Shown: positions 1 to 7,709 of the stretch, in pieces
Layout of the letters: each line of letters begins with the position of its first letter
How positions within the stretch are numbered: the stretch's first letter is position 1
Assembly (NCBI GenBank): GCA_964415885.1
Contig: CAYQCE010000028.1
Coordinates: 1-42,171, forward strand
Direction of reading: 5' to 3'
Length of the DNA: 42,171 nucleotides
From: CAYQCE01 sp964415885
Lineage (GTDB): Bacteria > Zixibacteria > MSB-5A5 > JAABVY01 > JAHJOQ01
Position numbers and translations under genes: made by a program
Notes under the pieces: model-generated
What the model was told of the DNA's origin: nothing
Database searches by the model: none
The model's input: only the letters and a program-made list of their open reading frames with translations

Positions 1-14
1 AAACCTCACCACCC

Positions 15-129
15 TGTCATTCCCGCGAGGGTCTGCTGCTAAGCAGGCCCGAAAGCGGGAATCCAGTGCCCGTCTTATTCGAAAGATACGCTTGAATGTA
101 ACAGGCGTGAATCCTCGACCTCGCGTTCG
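15..129 (+). repeat. Dispersed repeat family 1, copy 1
   Basis: This stretch starts with TGTCATTCCCGC, contains the inverted partner GCGGGAATCCA, and continues through ACAGGCG to CTCGCGTTCG. A copy of the same length and orientation lies at 3378-3492, with mismatches scattered along it. The internal CATTCCCGC/GCGGGAAT pair could form a stem. Nothing coding is evident in 1-210, so the rest of this end is noncoding or the tail of a feature outside the window. Confidence 0.75.
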
Positions 130-210
130 ATCTGACCTGACTTCAGGCGCATTTCGAGACCGTACGGGTGTCGACCCACGATAATCGCGACTGAACCAGC
201 ATGGGATGCC

Positions 211-1344
211 TCATTTCCTCCGAAGCTCGTTGAGCACGCTGTCGATCGTTGCCTTATCGACCGCATTCGAGTCGTGCATCATAGCTTCCTCGATCGCGAT
301 AGCCTCGAAATCCGGCTTGCTTCGATATATCTTCGGCCTAAGGGTGAATCCCTTGAAATGCAGAATAGGCTTGTAGTGAGAATAGAGCGGATCGTCCGCG
401 TCAATGTTGCACTCGCAGATATTCTCCGTGCCCAGATACCGAATGGTCTCGGTCGAATCGAAGGCCATGTAGAAAGTTATGCTCGATTCTGATCTGCCGC
501 TTCCGGCGCGAACATCCTCCGCAAAAACCGAAAACTTCATAAACGAGAACCCGAAGTATCGCGGCTTAAACTGAAAGCTCCCCTCGAAAGTCTCGCCGAG
601 TTTGGGACGCACCTCCTCCGACTCAGGATAGCCTTGGAGTTTCAGAGTCGGGTAGTATGCCCACTCGAACTGGATATTCTGCATGAACCTGCGGTTCGTA
701 CTCACCACGTAGTCGACTGTGGACCATTCGTCCACTTTTGGAGTCGGGTAGATGTCGAGCTCGATGTCGAATGCAATTCCCTGTATCTTCCACAAATCAT
801 CGAACTTGTTCAGCTTCACGATGTGGAACGTGTCACGGTTGGCGGTCATGAACTGGCCAGTGCATCTCGCGACCGGCGAGCGCGATTTGCCGAAATAGAT
901 CAGATCGCCGCTCGGAGCGAATGTAGCGACGAGTGAGTATAGAGCGTGCGGTTTGCCGATAAGGTTTATTTGCTGAACCGTGATCTCGTAATTACCGCCA
1001 AGCTCGAATACTATCGGGATATAGATCCAGAAACGCTCGTCCTTTTGAATCCCGCTCCAGACAACCGAGTCGAAGGGCGTCGATGCGTAGTCATCGGGCC
1101 GAACTTTGACCGTGAATGTCCGGGGCTTCTCAACATCGCGTATCGAGATCAACTCGATCATGATACGACTCGTGTCCCCCACAACCGGATCGCCCACAAT
1201 CTCCGCCTTCGTGTAGAACGGGAAATCCATCTCGAGATGATACACCGTGTCGACCGGATCGAAGGTGACTATTCGGGAGTCAGGCAGAGCGACCGATGTT
1301 AGCATTAGAAGTGTGAGCGCTACTATAATCATTGAACTTCGCAT
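211..1344 (-). CDS. Secreted protein of unknown function
   Basis: A 377-residue protein whose N-terminus (MRSSMIIVALTLLMLTS followed by VALPDS) reads as a cleavable signal peptide, so it is probably periplasmic or outer-membrane associated. The remainder is rich in beta-prone segments and aromatic residues, with no motif I recognise; it has one CxC pair (ENICECN) near residue 310. The ATG at 1344 follows a GAGG ribosome site at good spacing. It starts 12 bases after the stop of the SprT-like gene, so the two are probably co-transcribed. I do not assign a function. Confidence 0.7.
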   Translation of the reverse strand: MRSSMIIVALTLLMLTSVALPDSRIVTFDPVDTVYHLEMDFPFYTKAEIVGDPVVGDTSRIMIELISIRDVEKPRTFTVKVRPDDYASTPFDSVVWSGIQKDERFWIYIPIVFELGGNYEITVQQINLIGKPHALYSLVATFAPSGDLIYFGKSRSPVARCTGQFMTANRDTFHIVKLNKFDDLWKIQGIAFDIELDIYPTPKVDEWSTVDYVVSTNRRFMQNIQFEWAYYPTLKLQGYPESEEVRPKLGETFEGSFQFKPRYFGFSFMKFSVFAEDVRAGSGRSESSITFYMAFDSTETIRYLGTENICECNIDADDPLYSHYKPILHFKGFTLRPKIYRSKPDFEAIAIEEAMMHDSNAVDKATIDSVLNELRRK

Positions 1345-1356
1345 AATTGCCTCGGT

Positions 1357-1908
1357 TTATTTTAATCGACGAACGAATCTGAGTTTGAATCTGCTATTGT
1401 ATCGGCCGCGCGAGCATTTTCCGCACGAACGGTTTCGAAGCATTTTGCGGCTCGGATACTGCTCGCCGCACTCTGGACATTCATAGATATATTTCATAGC
1501 CTTGAGCATCCCGGGGTACGCCTTCGAATAGCGGCTTGCTCCGATACGTTTAGCCTCGTCCTTGAAACCCTTCCCGTGATTCGGATGAATCAGGTGGATC
1601 ATCTCGTGCTTGAGCGTATCGATTATATCCTCGGGATAGTGCTTGTGATATGCCACTCCGAGTCTGATTATCCTCTGTTTCTCCTCGCATTTGCCGGCGT
1701 GGATCATTCGAGTCGACCATTCGATTCTGGCATCCGGCATCCGTCCGTCGAAATATTTGAGGTTGAGCTTCCTGTAGAGCTCCGCGAGATCGTTCTCCGT
1801 CGGGAAGAAGACGCCGTTCTTCAGTCGTTCAACGAACTCCTCTTCCGGATCAACCGCAAAGAGCTCGTAGTTCAATTCTCGTAGTTTCTCAAATTCGGCG
1901 CGACGCAT
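1357..1908 (-). CDS. SprT-like zinc metalloprotease
   Basis: A 183-residue SprT-family protein. The zinc site HEMIH lies at residues 101-105, with a likely third ligand His in HPNHG near 111. A C-terminal zinc ribbon follows, with Cys pairs at 144/147 and 162/165, as in SprT and the SPRTN protease core. Family members are zinc peptidases; in eukaryotes SPRTN cuts DNA-protein crosslinks, while the bacterial role is poorly defined. I chose the ATG at 1908 because AGGA sits at ribosome-site distance; an in-frame ATG at 1992 would add 28 residues and come within 13 bases of the divergent lipoprotein start. The secreted-protein gene follows directly. Confidence 0.82.
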   Translation of the reverse strand: MRRAEFEKLRELNYELFAVDPEEEFVERLKNGVFFPTENDLAELYRKLNLKYFDGRMPDARIEWSTRMIHAGKCEEKQRIIRLGVAYHKHYPEDIIDTLKHEMIHLIHPNHGKGFKDEAKRIGASRYSKAYPGMLKAMKYIYECPECGEQYPSRKMLRNRSCGKCSRGRYNSRFKLRFVRRLK

Positions 1909-2005
1909 GGCTATTTTCCTCGGAGAAGTATAGTCGCGTTCAACCTTGCTTACAAGCCCAATTTCGGTTAGATTCATCAAAATCGCAATCATTCAGGGAG
2001 AAGCA

Positions 2006-3313
2006 ATGCGAATCGTACTTTCGAGCATTATAGTTGCGGCGGCTCTGTTTGCGGGCTGCGCGGAGAAGGTGGATTATGGCGGCAATGTTGTCTTTGTGTC
2101 GGCGCTCGGAGATGGTCGGGTCGGTATCGGCAGTCAGTATGATCCGTACCGGTCGCTCGAGGTCGCTATCGACGCCGCCAAGGACGGTGTGCTGATCCAG
2201 GTATCGCCCGGTACATACGAAGCCAATCCGGAGGAGTATGTCGAATCTGAGTGCGGCAACTGCGAGGAACACCTGACGGAAGTTACTGCGTCCTCCGGGT
2301 TTCACATCGCGGGGAAGACCCTGGACATTGTCGGCACTCATCGCGACAGCGTGATTCTCGTTACGAAGGCCGGTTACGGCGTGCTGTTCGAGCAGAGCTA
2401 CGGTTCGAAACTCGCGAATGTTACGGTCACTGGCGGGGTCCGTGACGAAGACGGCAACGCTACCGATGCCGGGGTCGTAGTCAAATACTCCCGCGTGACG
2501 ATCGAGAACTGCAGGATAATCGATAACGAATACCAGGACACCTCGGTGGTGGTAGGAATAGGCGGTATATTCGGGCGGGAGTCCTCGACGCTCATCGTTC
2601 ATAACAACATCATACACAACAATGGCTGGGATGGTATCGCGCTCTATCGCGGCGCGGTAGCGCTGATCACCGACAATATTATCAACGAGGGGCGCGGCGC
2701 GGGTATTGGAATCACCTGGGATGCGCAGGCGCTCGTGCAGCGGAACCGTGTGTCGAACTACTGGAAAGGTATCGGGACATTCGGGCATTCGCGCGCGGTC
2801 GTGCAGAACAACATAGTGCATGACAACCTCGGATGGGGGATAATCCTTACGGGCCGCTCGACGATGGAGGTCCGCAACAACAACATCGTTCGCAACGGCA
2901 ACTGCGGTCTCGCCTGCTGGTCAGAGGAGGCGCGCGGGTACGCGATCAACAATATCATCGTGAGCAACGGCTGGCGCGAGGAGTGGGTCTGTCCGCTGGT
3001 CGGAGTCCAGATGTGGGGGACGCTGCCGAATTTTCCGGTGTCATACAACGATGTCTGGAATAACAAAGAGGGAAACTACAACGGTATGCAGGAATGGACC
3101 GGCCGGTATGGCAATGTTTCGGTCGATCCGATGTTCGTCGATTCGCTCGATTTTCACCTGCAGGATGACTCACCGCTCTGGCACGAGGGCGACCCGTACT
3201 ATACCGATCCCGACGGCACCCGTTCGACAATCGGCGCCTATGGCGGCCAGGGCATGATCGAATGGCGCCTGGGCATCGATCCCCTGTCGGATACGGTGGT
3301 ACCGATGCGGTGA
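2006..3313 (+). CDS. Right-handed beta-helix lipoprotein
   Basis: A 435-residue predicted lipoprotein. The start at 2006 places a ribosome site (CAGGGAG) upstream and gives a signal peptide ending in the lipobox LFAGC (Cys18). After a short linker comes a DUF1565/NosD-like parallel beta-helix: a 'PYRSLEVAIDAAKDG' opening, then repeated coils with N-x-I turns (HNNIIHNNG, TDNIINEG, VQNNIVHDN, VRNNNIVRNG, INNIIVSNG), ending in the 'DPMFVDSLDFHLQDDSPL' cap typical of such proteins. The family binds or cleaves polysaccharides, or acts in surface adhesion; I see no catalytic signature to choose. It is divergent from the SprT-like gene. Confidence 0.85.
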   Translation: MRIVLSSIIVAAALFAGCAEKVDYGGNVVFVSALGDGRVGIGSQYDPYRSLEVAIDAAKDGVLIQVSPGTYEANPEEYVESECGNCEEHLTEVTASSGFHIAGKTLDIVGTHRDSVILVTKAGYGVLFEQSYGSKLANVTVTGGVRDEDGNATDAGVVVKYSRVTIENCRIIDNEYQDTSVVVGIGGIFGRESSTLIVHNNIIHNNGWDGIALYRGAVALITDNIINEGRGAGIGITWDAQALVQRNRVSNYWKGIGTFGHSRAVVQNNIVHDNLGWGIILTGRSTMEVRNNNIVRNGNCGLACWSEEARGYAINNIIVSNGWREEWVCPLVGVQMWGTLPNFPVSYNDVWNNKEGNYNGMQEWTGRYGNVSVDPMFVDSLDFHLQDDSPLWHEGDPYYTDPDGTRSTIGAYGGQGMIEWRLGIDPLSDTVVPMR

Positions 3314-3377
3314 TGCCGATTAGCGCGCACACCTGTTACTTCCACGACGGCTTAGCTGAAGCCAAAACTCTTCTCTC

Positions 3378-3492
3378 TGTCATTCCCGCAAGGGTCTGCT
3401 GATAAGCAGGCACGCAAGCGGGAATCCAGTGCCCGCACGATGCGAGTAATACGCTGATATGCAACAGGCGGGAAGCCGCGACCTCGCGTTCG
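3378..3492 (+). repeat. Dispersed repeat family 1, copy 2
   Basis: Second copy of the repeat at 15-129, same orientation and length. The two copies bracket the 3.3 kb block holding the SprT-like and beta-helix genes. Confidence 0.75.
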
Positions 3493-3774
3493 CTCATTTC
3501 CGCGCCTGCGGCGCGAACGTCAGAAGCATAGAAGGTAGGTTGGCTTTTGAAGTTAGCGAAGCGAGCGGAGAAACCCGACCTATCTCTGATGAAAAACCGC
3601 GAACCACCTGCCTTTGCGAGCGAGCATGCCTGGCGCGGCAATCTCAAGATTGCCCGGTATAGTGTTGCCTGACTATGAGATCGCCACGTCGTCCCGCTCT
3701 CGCAGGACTTTTCGCGACGGCTCGTATTCCTCCGAGATTCACTTTTTCAACAGCCTGCCTCCGCGGGAATGACG
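3378..3774. repeat. Noncoding element bounded by inverted CATTCCCGC motifs
   Basis: The 565-base gap 3314-3878 carries no convincing gene. It opens with TGTCATTCCCGC at 3378 and closes with the inverse GCGGGAATGACG at 3763-3774, giving a roughly 400-base unit with short terminal inverted repeats. Inside are smaller inverted words and a degenerate relative (about 3614-3653) of the TGCGAGCGAG...GGCAATCTCA repeat found at 39461 and 42131. It looks like nested short repeats, perhaps a non-autonomous mobile unit; no transposase is seen. Confidence 0.5.
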
Positions 3775-3878
3775 TTCTGATTGCGCTACCATCCAGTTGG
3801 GTGCCTTTCCAGTTGAGCAGGATTACTTTCAGGTGGGCACGCACTTTCGAAGATCGGCTGCAGGGTTACCACGCCCAC

Positions 3879-4289
3879 CTAATGCTGGAGAAAGTTACTC
3901 AGTCTGTCGTAGAGAGTGATCGGATTTCGCGTCCAACATTCCCAGACTACAAGAACTTTCCAACCCATCTGCCTTAATCTTGAAATGTTCCGCTTATCTC
4001 TTGCAACCGTGCCGTTTCGTTTTTCTTCCCAGAAACGAGCGTTGGTTTTGGGCTTCACCTTCCCGTATCTGCATCTGTGCTTATGCCAGAAGCACCCATG
4101 GACAAGAACTATTTTCTTGTGTTTGGGGAGTACTATGTCCGGCTTTCCAGGAAGGTCTTTCCTATGCAAACGAAATCTATATCCCATTGAGTGGAGAGCG
4201 CTTCTGACCTTCTTTTCGGGTTTTGTATCGCCACCCTTTATTCGAGACATACATCTTCTTCTCTGCTCTTTAGTTAGAACATCCACCAT
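3879..4289 (-). CDS. vsr: Very short patch repair endonuclease (Vsr)
   Basis: A 136-residue Vsr family nuclease. It nicks next to T:G mismatches that arise when 5-methylcytosine deaminates, which protects the sites of a cytosine methyltransferase. Visible hallmarks are the N-terminal RRRCMSRIKGGDTKPE, the catalytic region PGKPDIVLPKHKKIVLVHG, and the zinc/catalytic stretch GCFWHKHRC, followed by the RFWEEKRNGTVARD segment. I use the ATG at 4289 with AGGT upstream; a TTG two codons earlier is possible. The gene lies 21 bases past the nuclease stop at 4311 and is last in the methyltransferase-nuclease-vsr operon, which supports its role. Confidence 0.95.
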   Translation of the reverse strand: MVDVLTKEQRRRCMSRIKGGDTKPEKKVRSALHSMGYRFRLHRKDLPGKPDIVLPKHKKIVLVHGCFWHKHRCRYGKVKPKTNARFWEEKRNGTVARDKRNISRLRQMGWKVLVVWECWTRNPITLYDRLSNFLQH

Positions 4290-4310
4290 AGTCAATAAAC
4301 CTTATTGTAA

Positions 4311-5075
4311 TCAGATGATTCGGTTGGCTTTCCACCGAACCATAGCTGGATCAAGATGATGCTCGAAGAACTGCTCGAAGGTAATCACGTTGGTTTTCGA
4401 TTGGTAGAGCCGTTTCTTTATCCCGAGAGGTACAACCAGGTAGATACGGTTCTTAAGCATTTCGGGATGATCTCGCTCGGCGACATTTTCGTCAATCGTC
4501 GCCAAGTAGAAAATGTGTCCGCGAGTTCCCTCGGTCGTTATCTGTCGCCATCTCTCTCGTAGTGTGCGCTTGACGGTAAAAATAATGCAGTCTATCGCGT
4601 TTGAATCGAAGTGAGCCTTACTTGGCAGCAGAAAATCGGGTTGACCATTGATGACAGGTTGTGCAGAGTACGGATATTCAAGTAGCTTAAAGAGTGTTCT
4701 AATCACATGTTCGAAGGCCTTCCCGGCCCTCGGTCTTCTTCCCTGTGTTAAGCTCAGAAAAAAACGGTCGAGCGCCCAGAAGTTACGTTCGAGAACATCA
4801 AAAAAGTCATCACTGGTTGGATTGGCAGGCAACTGGTCTTTTAGTGTCGACCGGATCGCCCTTATGGCGGCCGGCCTCTCAGCCTCCAAGTAGACCTTAT
4901 ACGCTTCCATCTGAGTCGTTTCGACTAGATAACTGAAGTTGGCCTTAATCCACTCAGAATTTGCCTTATTGTCTCCCAGGGAATTAACAACTGCCTCGGA
5001 GATAATGGACTGCCCTGAAGGCAGAGAGAGGGCATTTTTGAGACTGTGCAAAACCACTGATTCATCAATTGTCAT
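4311..5075 (-). CDS. Type II restriction endonuclease, EcoRII C-terminal/PspGI-like
   Basis: A 254-residue restriction enzyme candidate. Residues about 115-235 match the EcoRII catalytic domain pattern: RPRAGKAFEHVIRTLF, then GQPDFLLPSKAHF, then TVKRTLRERWRQI. K169 and R175 keep the Lys-x5-Arg spacing of EcoRII K324 and R330 (family knowledge); the EcoRII Tyr308 position appears to be His or Phe here, which I cannot align safely. EcoRII has 404 residues with an N-terminal effector domain; this protein is short and its first 110 residues do not look like that domain, so it resembles stand-alone enzymes such as PspGI. The start at 5075 overlaps the methyltransferase end by 11 bases, implying translational coupling. 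Likely target CCWGG or similar. Confidence 0.88.
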   Translation of the reverse strand: MTIDESVVLHSLKNALSLPSGQSIISEAVVNSLGDNKANSEWIKANFSYLVETTQMEAYKVYLEAERPAAIRAIRSTLKDQLPANPTSDDFFDVLERNFWALDRFFLSLTQGRRPRAGKAFEHVIRTLFKLLEYPYSAQPVINGQPDFLLPSKAHFDSNAIDCIIFTVKRTLRERWRQITTEGTRGHIFYLATIDENVAERDHPEMLKNRIYLVVPLGIKKRLYQSKTNVITFEQFFEHHLDPAMVRWKANRII

Positions 5076-6159
5076 GGCTGGCTCTACTCCGAAATTGAGT
5101 CTTTCTGTAATTGCTGGCCAACGATGAGCGGGTTTCTTCCAATTCGGTTTTCTTCCGCAAGGCGCATCCGCCGACGGCTGACACAACTGCGGGAACCACT
5201 GCATTTCCAAATTGCTTGTAAGCTTGAGTGTCAGATACCACAATCGGGAGGCTATCCGGGAACCCCATAAGTCTCGCGGCCTCTCGGGGAGTCAGACGAC
5301 GTGGATTTCGATCGACTCCCTGGCTGATTAACACTTCAGAGCCGTCCTTATAGTATCGGGCACTCAAAGTTCTGGATATCCCATCACTATCAGTTAGGCC
5401 ATACCCGAAGCCATTGCCCTTTTCCCTGTGTTTCCGTGCATAATCCTTCAGATATATCCAGAGTCGATCCGAGAGGGTATATTTTGAGTCTGGATAGGAT
5501 TCGAGTATGTCGCGGAACTTTGGTCCTGATGCGATATCCTCCACATTCGGAAATGCAAACTCTGATATCTTCGGATATCTGGCTTTGTCGAAGCATACGA
5601 TGAATATTCTCTCTCTGTGCTGCGGAACCCAGTGCCTGGCATCCAAGACGTCAGAATAAACCTCGTAGTTAATGCTCTCAAGAGACGACTTTATGACATG
5701 CCATGTGCGACCTCTATCGTGCGACTTCAGGTTCTTGACGTTCTCCAGTATCGCAATGGGCGGTCTAAGAACCCGCATTATTCGGAGAATGCTAAAGAAG
5801 AGATTACCTTGGTCTTGATCATCAAAGCCGTGCATACGCCCGAGGCTCTTCTTCTTTGAAACTCCTGCTATTGAGAATGGTTGGCAGGGAAATCCAGCGG
5901 TCAAAATATCATGCTCGGGAACAACTCGTTGGATGTTACTAACTGAGTCCAGATCCCTTATGTCTCCGAAAGGGGCTTCGCCGAACCATGCCGCGTAAGT
6001 CTGCTGGCAGAATTTGTCGCGTTCGCAGCTGAACACACATTTGCCACGCAGCTCCTCCATGCCAAGCCTAAATCCCCCTATTCCCGCAAACAAATCAATG
6101 AATGTGAAGCTATCCGGAAGTTTGGATTCTGTCCTGTTTCTCCAAATGTCAAACTGCAT
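5065..6159 (-). CDS. DNA (cytosine-5) methyltransferase, Dcm/EcoRII type
   Basis: A 364-residue C5 methyltransferase with all the ordered motifs: FIDLFAGIGGFRLG (20-33), GFPCQPFS with catalytic Cys92, LENVKNL (138-144), QHRERIF (180-186), RRLTPREAARLMGFP (287-301) and QFGNAV (316-321). The target-recognition stretch KGNGFGYGL (247-255) plus RTLSARYYKDGSEVLI (263-278) closely resembles that of Dcm and M.EcoRII, which methylate the inner C of CCWGG; specificity is inferred from that. It lacks the N-terminal extension of M.EcoRII and M.SsoII that autoregulates transcription. First gene of the island; the nuclease overlaps its end. Sampled composition is lower in GC than neighbours, consistent with transfer. 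Confidence 0.96.
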   Translation of the reverse strand: MQFDIWRNRTESKLPDSFTFIDLFAGIGGFRLGMEELRGKCVFSCERDKFCQQTYAAWFGEAPFGDIRDLDSVSNIQRVVPEHDILTAGFPCQPFSIAGVSKKKSLGRMHGFDDQDQGNLFFSILRIMRVLRPPIAILENVKNLKSHDRGRTWHVIKSSLESINYEVYSDVLDARHWVPQHRERIFIVCFDKARYPKISEFAFPNVEDIASGPKFRDILESYPDSKYTLSDRLWIYLKDYARKHREKGNGFGYGLTDSDGISRTLSARYYKDGSEVLISQGVDRNPRRLTPREAARLMGFPDSLPIVVSDTQAYKQFGNAVVPAVVSAVGGCALRKKTELEETRSSLASNYRKTQFRSRASHDN

Positions 6160-6225
6160 GGCAGGTCACTCTTGAGTTAGCAATCCGGCTAGTGTATAGT
6201 ACAATCATACGTTTAGGCTCTCCAA

Positions 6226-6238
6226 GTGTATTATACAC
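6226..6238. promoter_or_regulatory. Perfect palindrome upstream of the methyltransferase
   Basis: GTGTAT-T-ATACAC is an exact inverted repeat 67 bases before the methyltransferase start, with a partial relative (GTGTATAGTACAAT) at 6192. On the minus strand a candidate promoter (TTGGAG, 18 bases, TACTAT) runs from next to the palindrome towards the gene. It could be an operator controlling the restriction island; the regulator is not identified. Confidence 0.35.
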
Positions 6239-6299
6239 AGAGTTTCTTCAGTCAGTCAATCATTTATACGCGAGCTAAAAAGATGTAGTCTTTGCCCTC

Positions 6300-6848
6300 T
6301 CAAAACCTCCACCTAAACACCAGCCCAACCGTCCCCTCGTTTTCCGGGTCGAACGGCGGGGTGATGTCGATGTCGAAGTTGGCGAGGTGGGCGTCCACGT
6401 ACGCGTCCACCATCGACAGGAATATCGCCAGCCCCGAAAAATAGAGATAGAGATTGCGACGGTCCTTGTGGAAAAGATACTCGTTGTTGTAATACTGAAA
6501 CCGGAGAGCGTCATCCTCGGTGCTCGTGTACCGGTCAAACCACTCGTCGGTCTTGCCCCAGTAGCGCACTGCCTGCACGACGAGGAATGTCTCCCCGCCA
6601 AACACGATCATCGCCTTGAGATATTTCTTGTTGTATAGCTGCCCCCATCCGGGGAACGCCATCGATCGCAGCATCGCGCCGGTGGGAGATCGGGTCTGAA
6701 GCTGATCGTAGGCGACATCCTCGTATTCTTCGACGACCAGCCCGGTGTCTACAACCGGCGGTTTCTCCATCTCCTGCGCATGGGCTGGCGGGAGAAGGAC
6801 CGTCAGGATTGCAAGCGCAAGTAACGCCAATGTCGAAGCTCTCTTCAT
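6300..6848 (-). CDS. DUF5683-type membrane protein
   Basis: A 182-residue protein with a signal peptide (MKRASTLALLALAILTVLLPPAHAQ). The diagnostic segment is RSMAFPGWGQLYNKKYLKAMIVFGGE (about 61-86), typical of DUF5683 proteins in Bacteroidetes-like and related diderm lineages. Two hydrophobic stretches follow, including FSGLAIFLSMVDAYVDAHLANFD, and the protein ends VGLVFRWRF, an aromatic C-terminus often seen in outer-membrane proteins. The function of the family is unknown. It is transcribed divergently from the sirtuin gene and is not coupled to the restriction island, whose methyltransferase starts 140 bases upstream of its end. Confidence 0.75.
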   Translation of the reverse strand: MKRASTLALLALAILTVLLPPAHAQEMEKPPVVDTGLVVEEYEDVAYDQLQTRSPTGAMLRSMAFPGWGQLYNKKYLKAMIVFGGETFLVVQAVRYWGKTDEWFDRYTSTEDDALRFQYYNNEYLFHKDRRNLYLYFSGLAIFLSMVDAYVDAHLANFDIDITPPFDPENEGTVGLVFRWRF

Positions 6849-6968
6849 ATCGATTCTACACTCCAGTCATCGGGCACTTTCCAACTTAGATCACACAGGT
6901 GGACTCTTCAAGCAAAAATCACTTAATGGCTTGACCGGCAGCGTATCTTTGGCAATATTTACGCCGGT

Positions 6969-7709
6969 ATGTATGAACTATCGCAGGAACTGAGGAATCT
7001 GCTCAAGCCGGAGACACGCATCGCGGTGCTGACCGGTGCGGGAATCTCTGCCGAGAGCGGAGTACCGACATTTCGCGGCACCGATGGCCTTTGGGCCAGG
7101 TTTCGGCCGGAGGAATTGGCTAATGTCGACGCGTTCATGTCGAATCCGGATATGGTGTGGGCATGGTATCAGCACCGGCGGGAGATAATAAGTGAAGTTG
7201 GTCCGAATCCGGGGCATTATGCGCTCGCGCAGATGGAGGAACTGATTCCCGAATTCTCGCTCATAACTCAGAATGTCGACGGTCTCCATCGCAAGGCCGG
7301 CAGCAAACGTGTATACGAGTTGCACGGCAACATCCAGCGTAACAAATGCATGGACTGCGGCAAGTTTTTCGAGAAACTACCCGATGAGGCGTCAGACAAG
7401 GTGCCGGATTGTGATGACTGCAGCGGGAAAATTCGCCCGGATGTCGTCTGGTTCGGCGAAATGCTCCCGCAACAGGTTCTGAATGACGCGTTCGCAGCGG
7501 CCGAACAGTCCGTGCTCTTTTTCTCGGTGGGAACATCCGCTGTCGTTCAACCGGCGGCATCTATTCCGATAATGGCGAAACAGGCGGGTGCGTATCTTGT
7601 TGAGATAAATGTCGAACCGACCGCAATCACGAATTACGCGGACCTCTTCCTGCAGGGCAAATCCGGGGAGATTCTCCCGGCAATCCTGGAGGAGTGCGGG
7701 CTCGCATGA
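6969..7709 (+). CDS. cobB: NAD-dependent protein deacylase, Sir2 family
   Basis: A 246-residue sirtuin that removes acyl groups from lysines using NAD. Seen: GAGISAESGVPTFRG (23-37), TQNVDGLH (100-107), catalytic His119 in ELHG, and zinc cysteines 127, 130, 148 and 151. Tyr67 and Arg70 (WAWYQHRRE) form the Y-x2-R pair that marks class III sirtuins such as SIRT5 and CobB, which prefer succinyl and malonyl lysine; preference here is inferred. I see no ribosome site before the ATG. A weak promoter (TTGACC at 6931, 17 bases, AATATT) would give an almost leaderless message. The next gene starts inside its stop codon (ATGA). Confidence 0.93.
   Translation: MYELSQELRNLLKPETRIAVLTGAGISAESGVPTFRGTDGLWARFRPEELANVDAFMSNPDMVWAWYQHRREIISEVGPNPGHYALAQMEELIPEFSLITQNVDGLHRKAGSKRVYELHGNIQRNKCMDCGKFFEKLPDEASDKVPDCDDCSGKIRPDVVWFGEMLPQQVLNDAFAAAEQSVLFFSVGTSAVVQPAASIPIMAKQAGAYLVEINVEPTAITNYADLFLQGKSGEILPAILEECGLA

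Noticed and set aside
1940..2821. A long open frame (293 codons) on the minus strand
   Set aside because: It is antisense to the beta-helix lipoprotein, has no signal or motif, and contains low-probability residue runs; the plus-strand frame has a ribosome site, lipobox and repeat structure.
3459..3977. Several open frames of 60-150 codons on the plus strand around the restriction island edge
   Set aside because: They run through dispersed repeats or antisense to vsr and show no ribosome site or motif.
6231..6239. TTATACACA as a DnaA box
   Set aside because: It is a single word inside the perfect palindrome before the methyltransferase; no further boxes or unwinding stretch are near.
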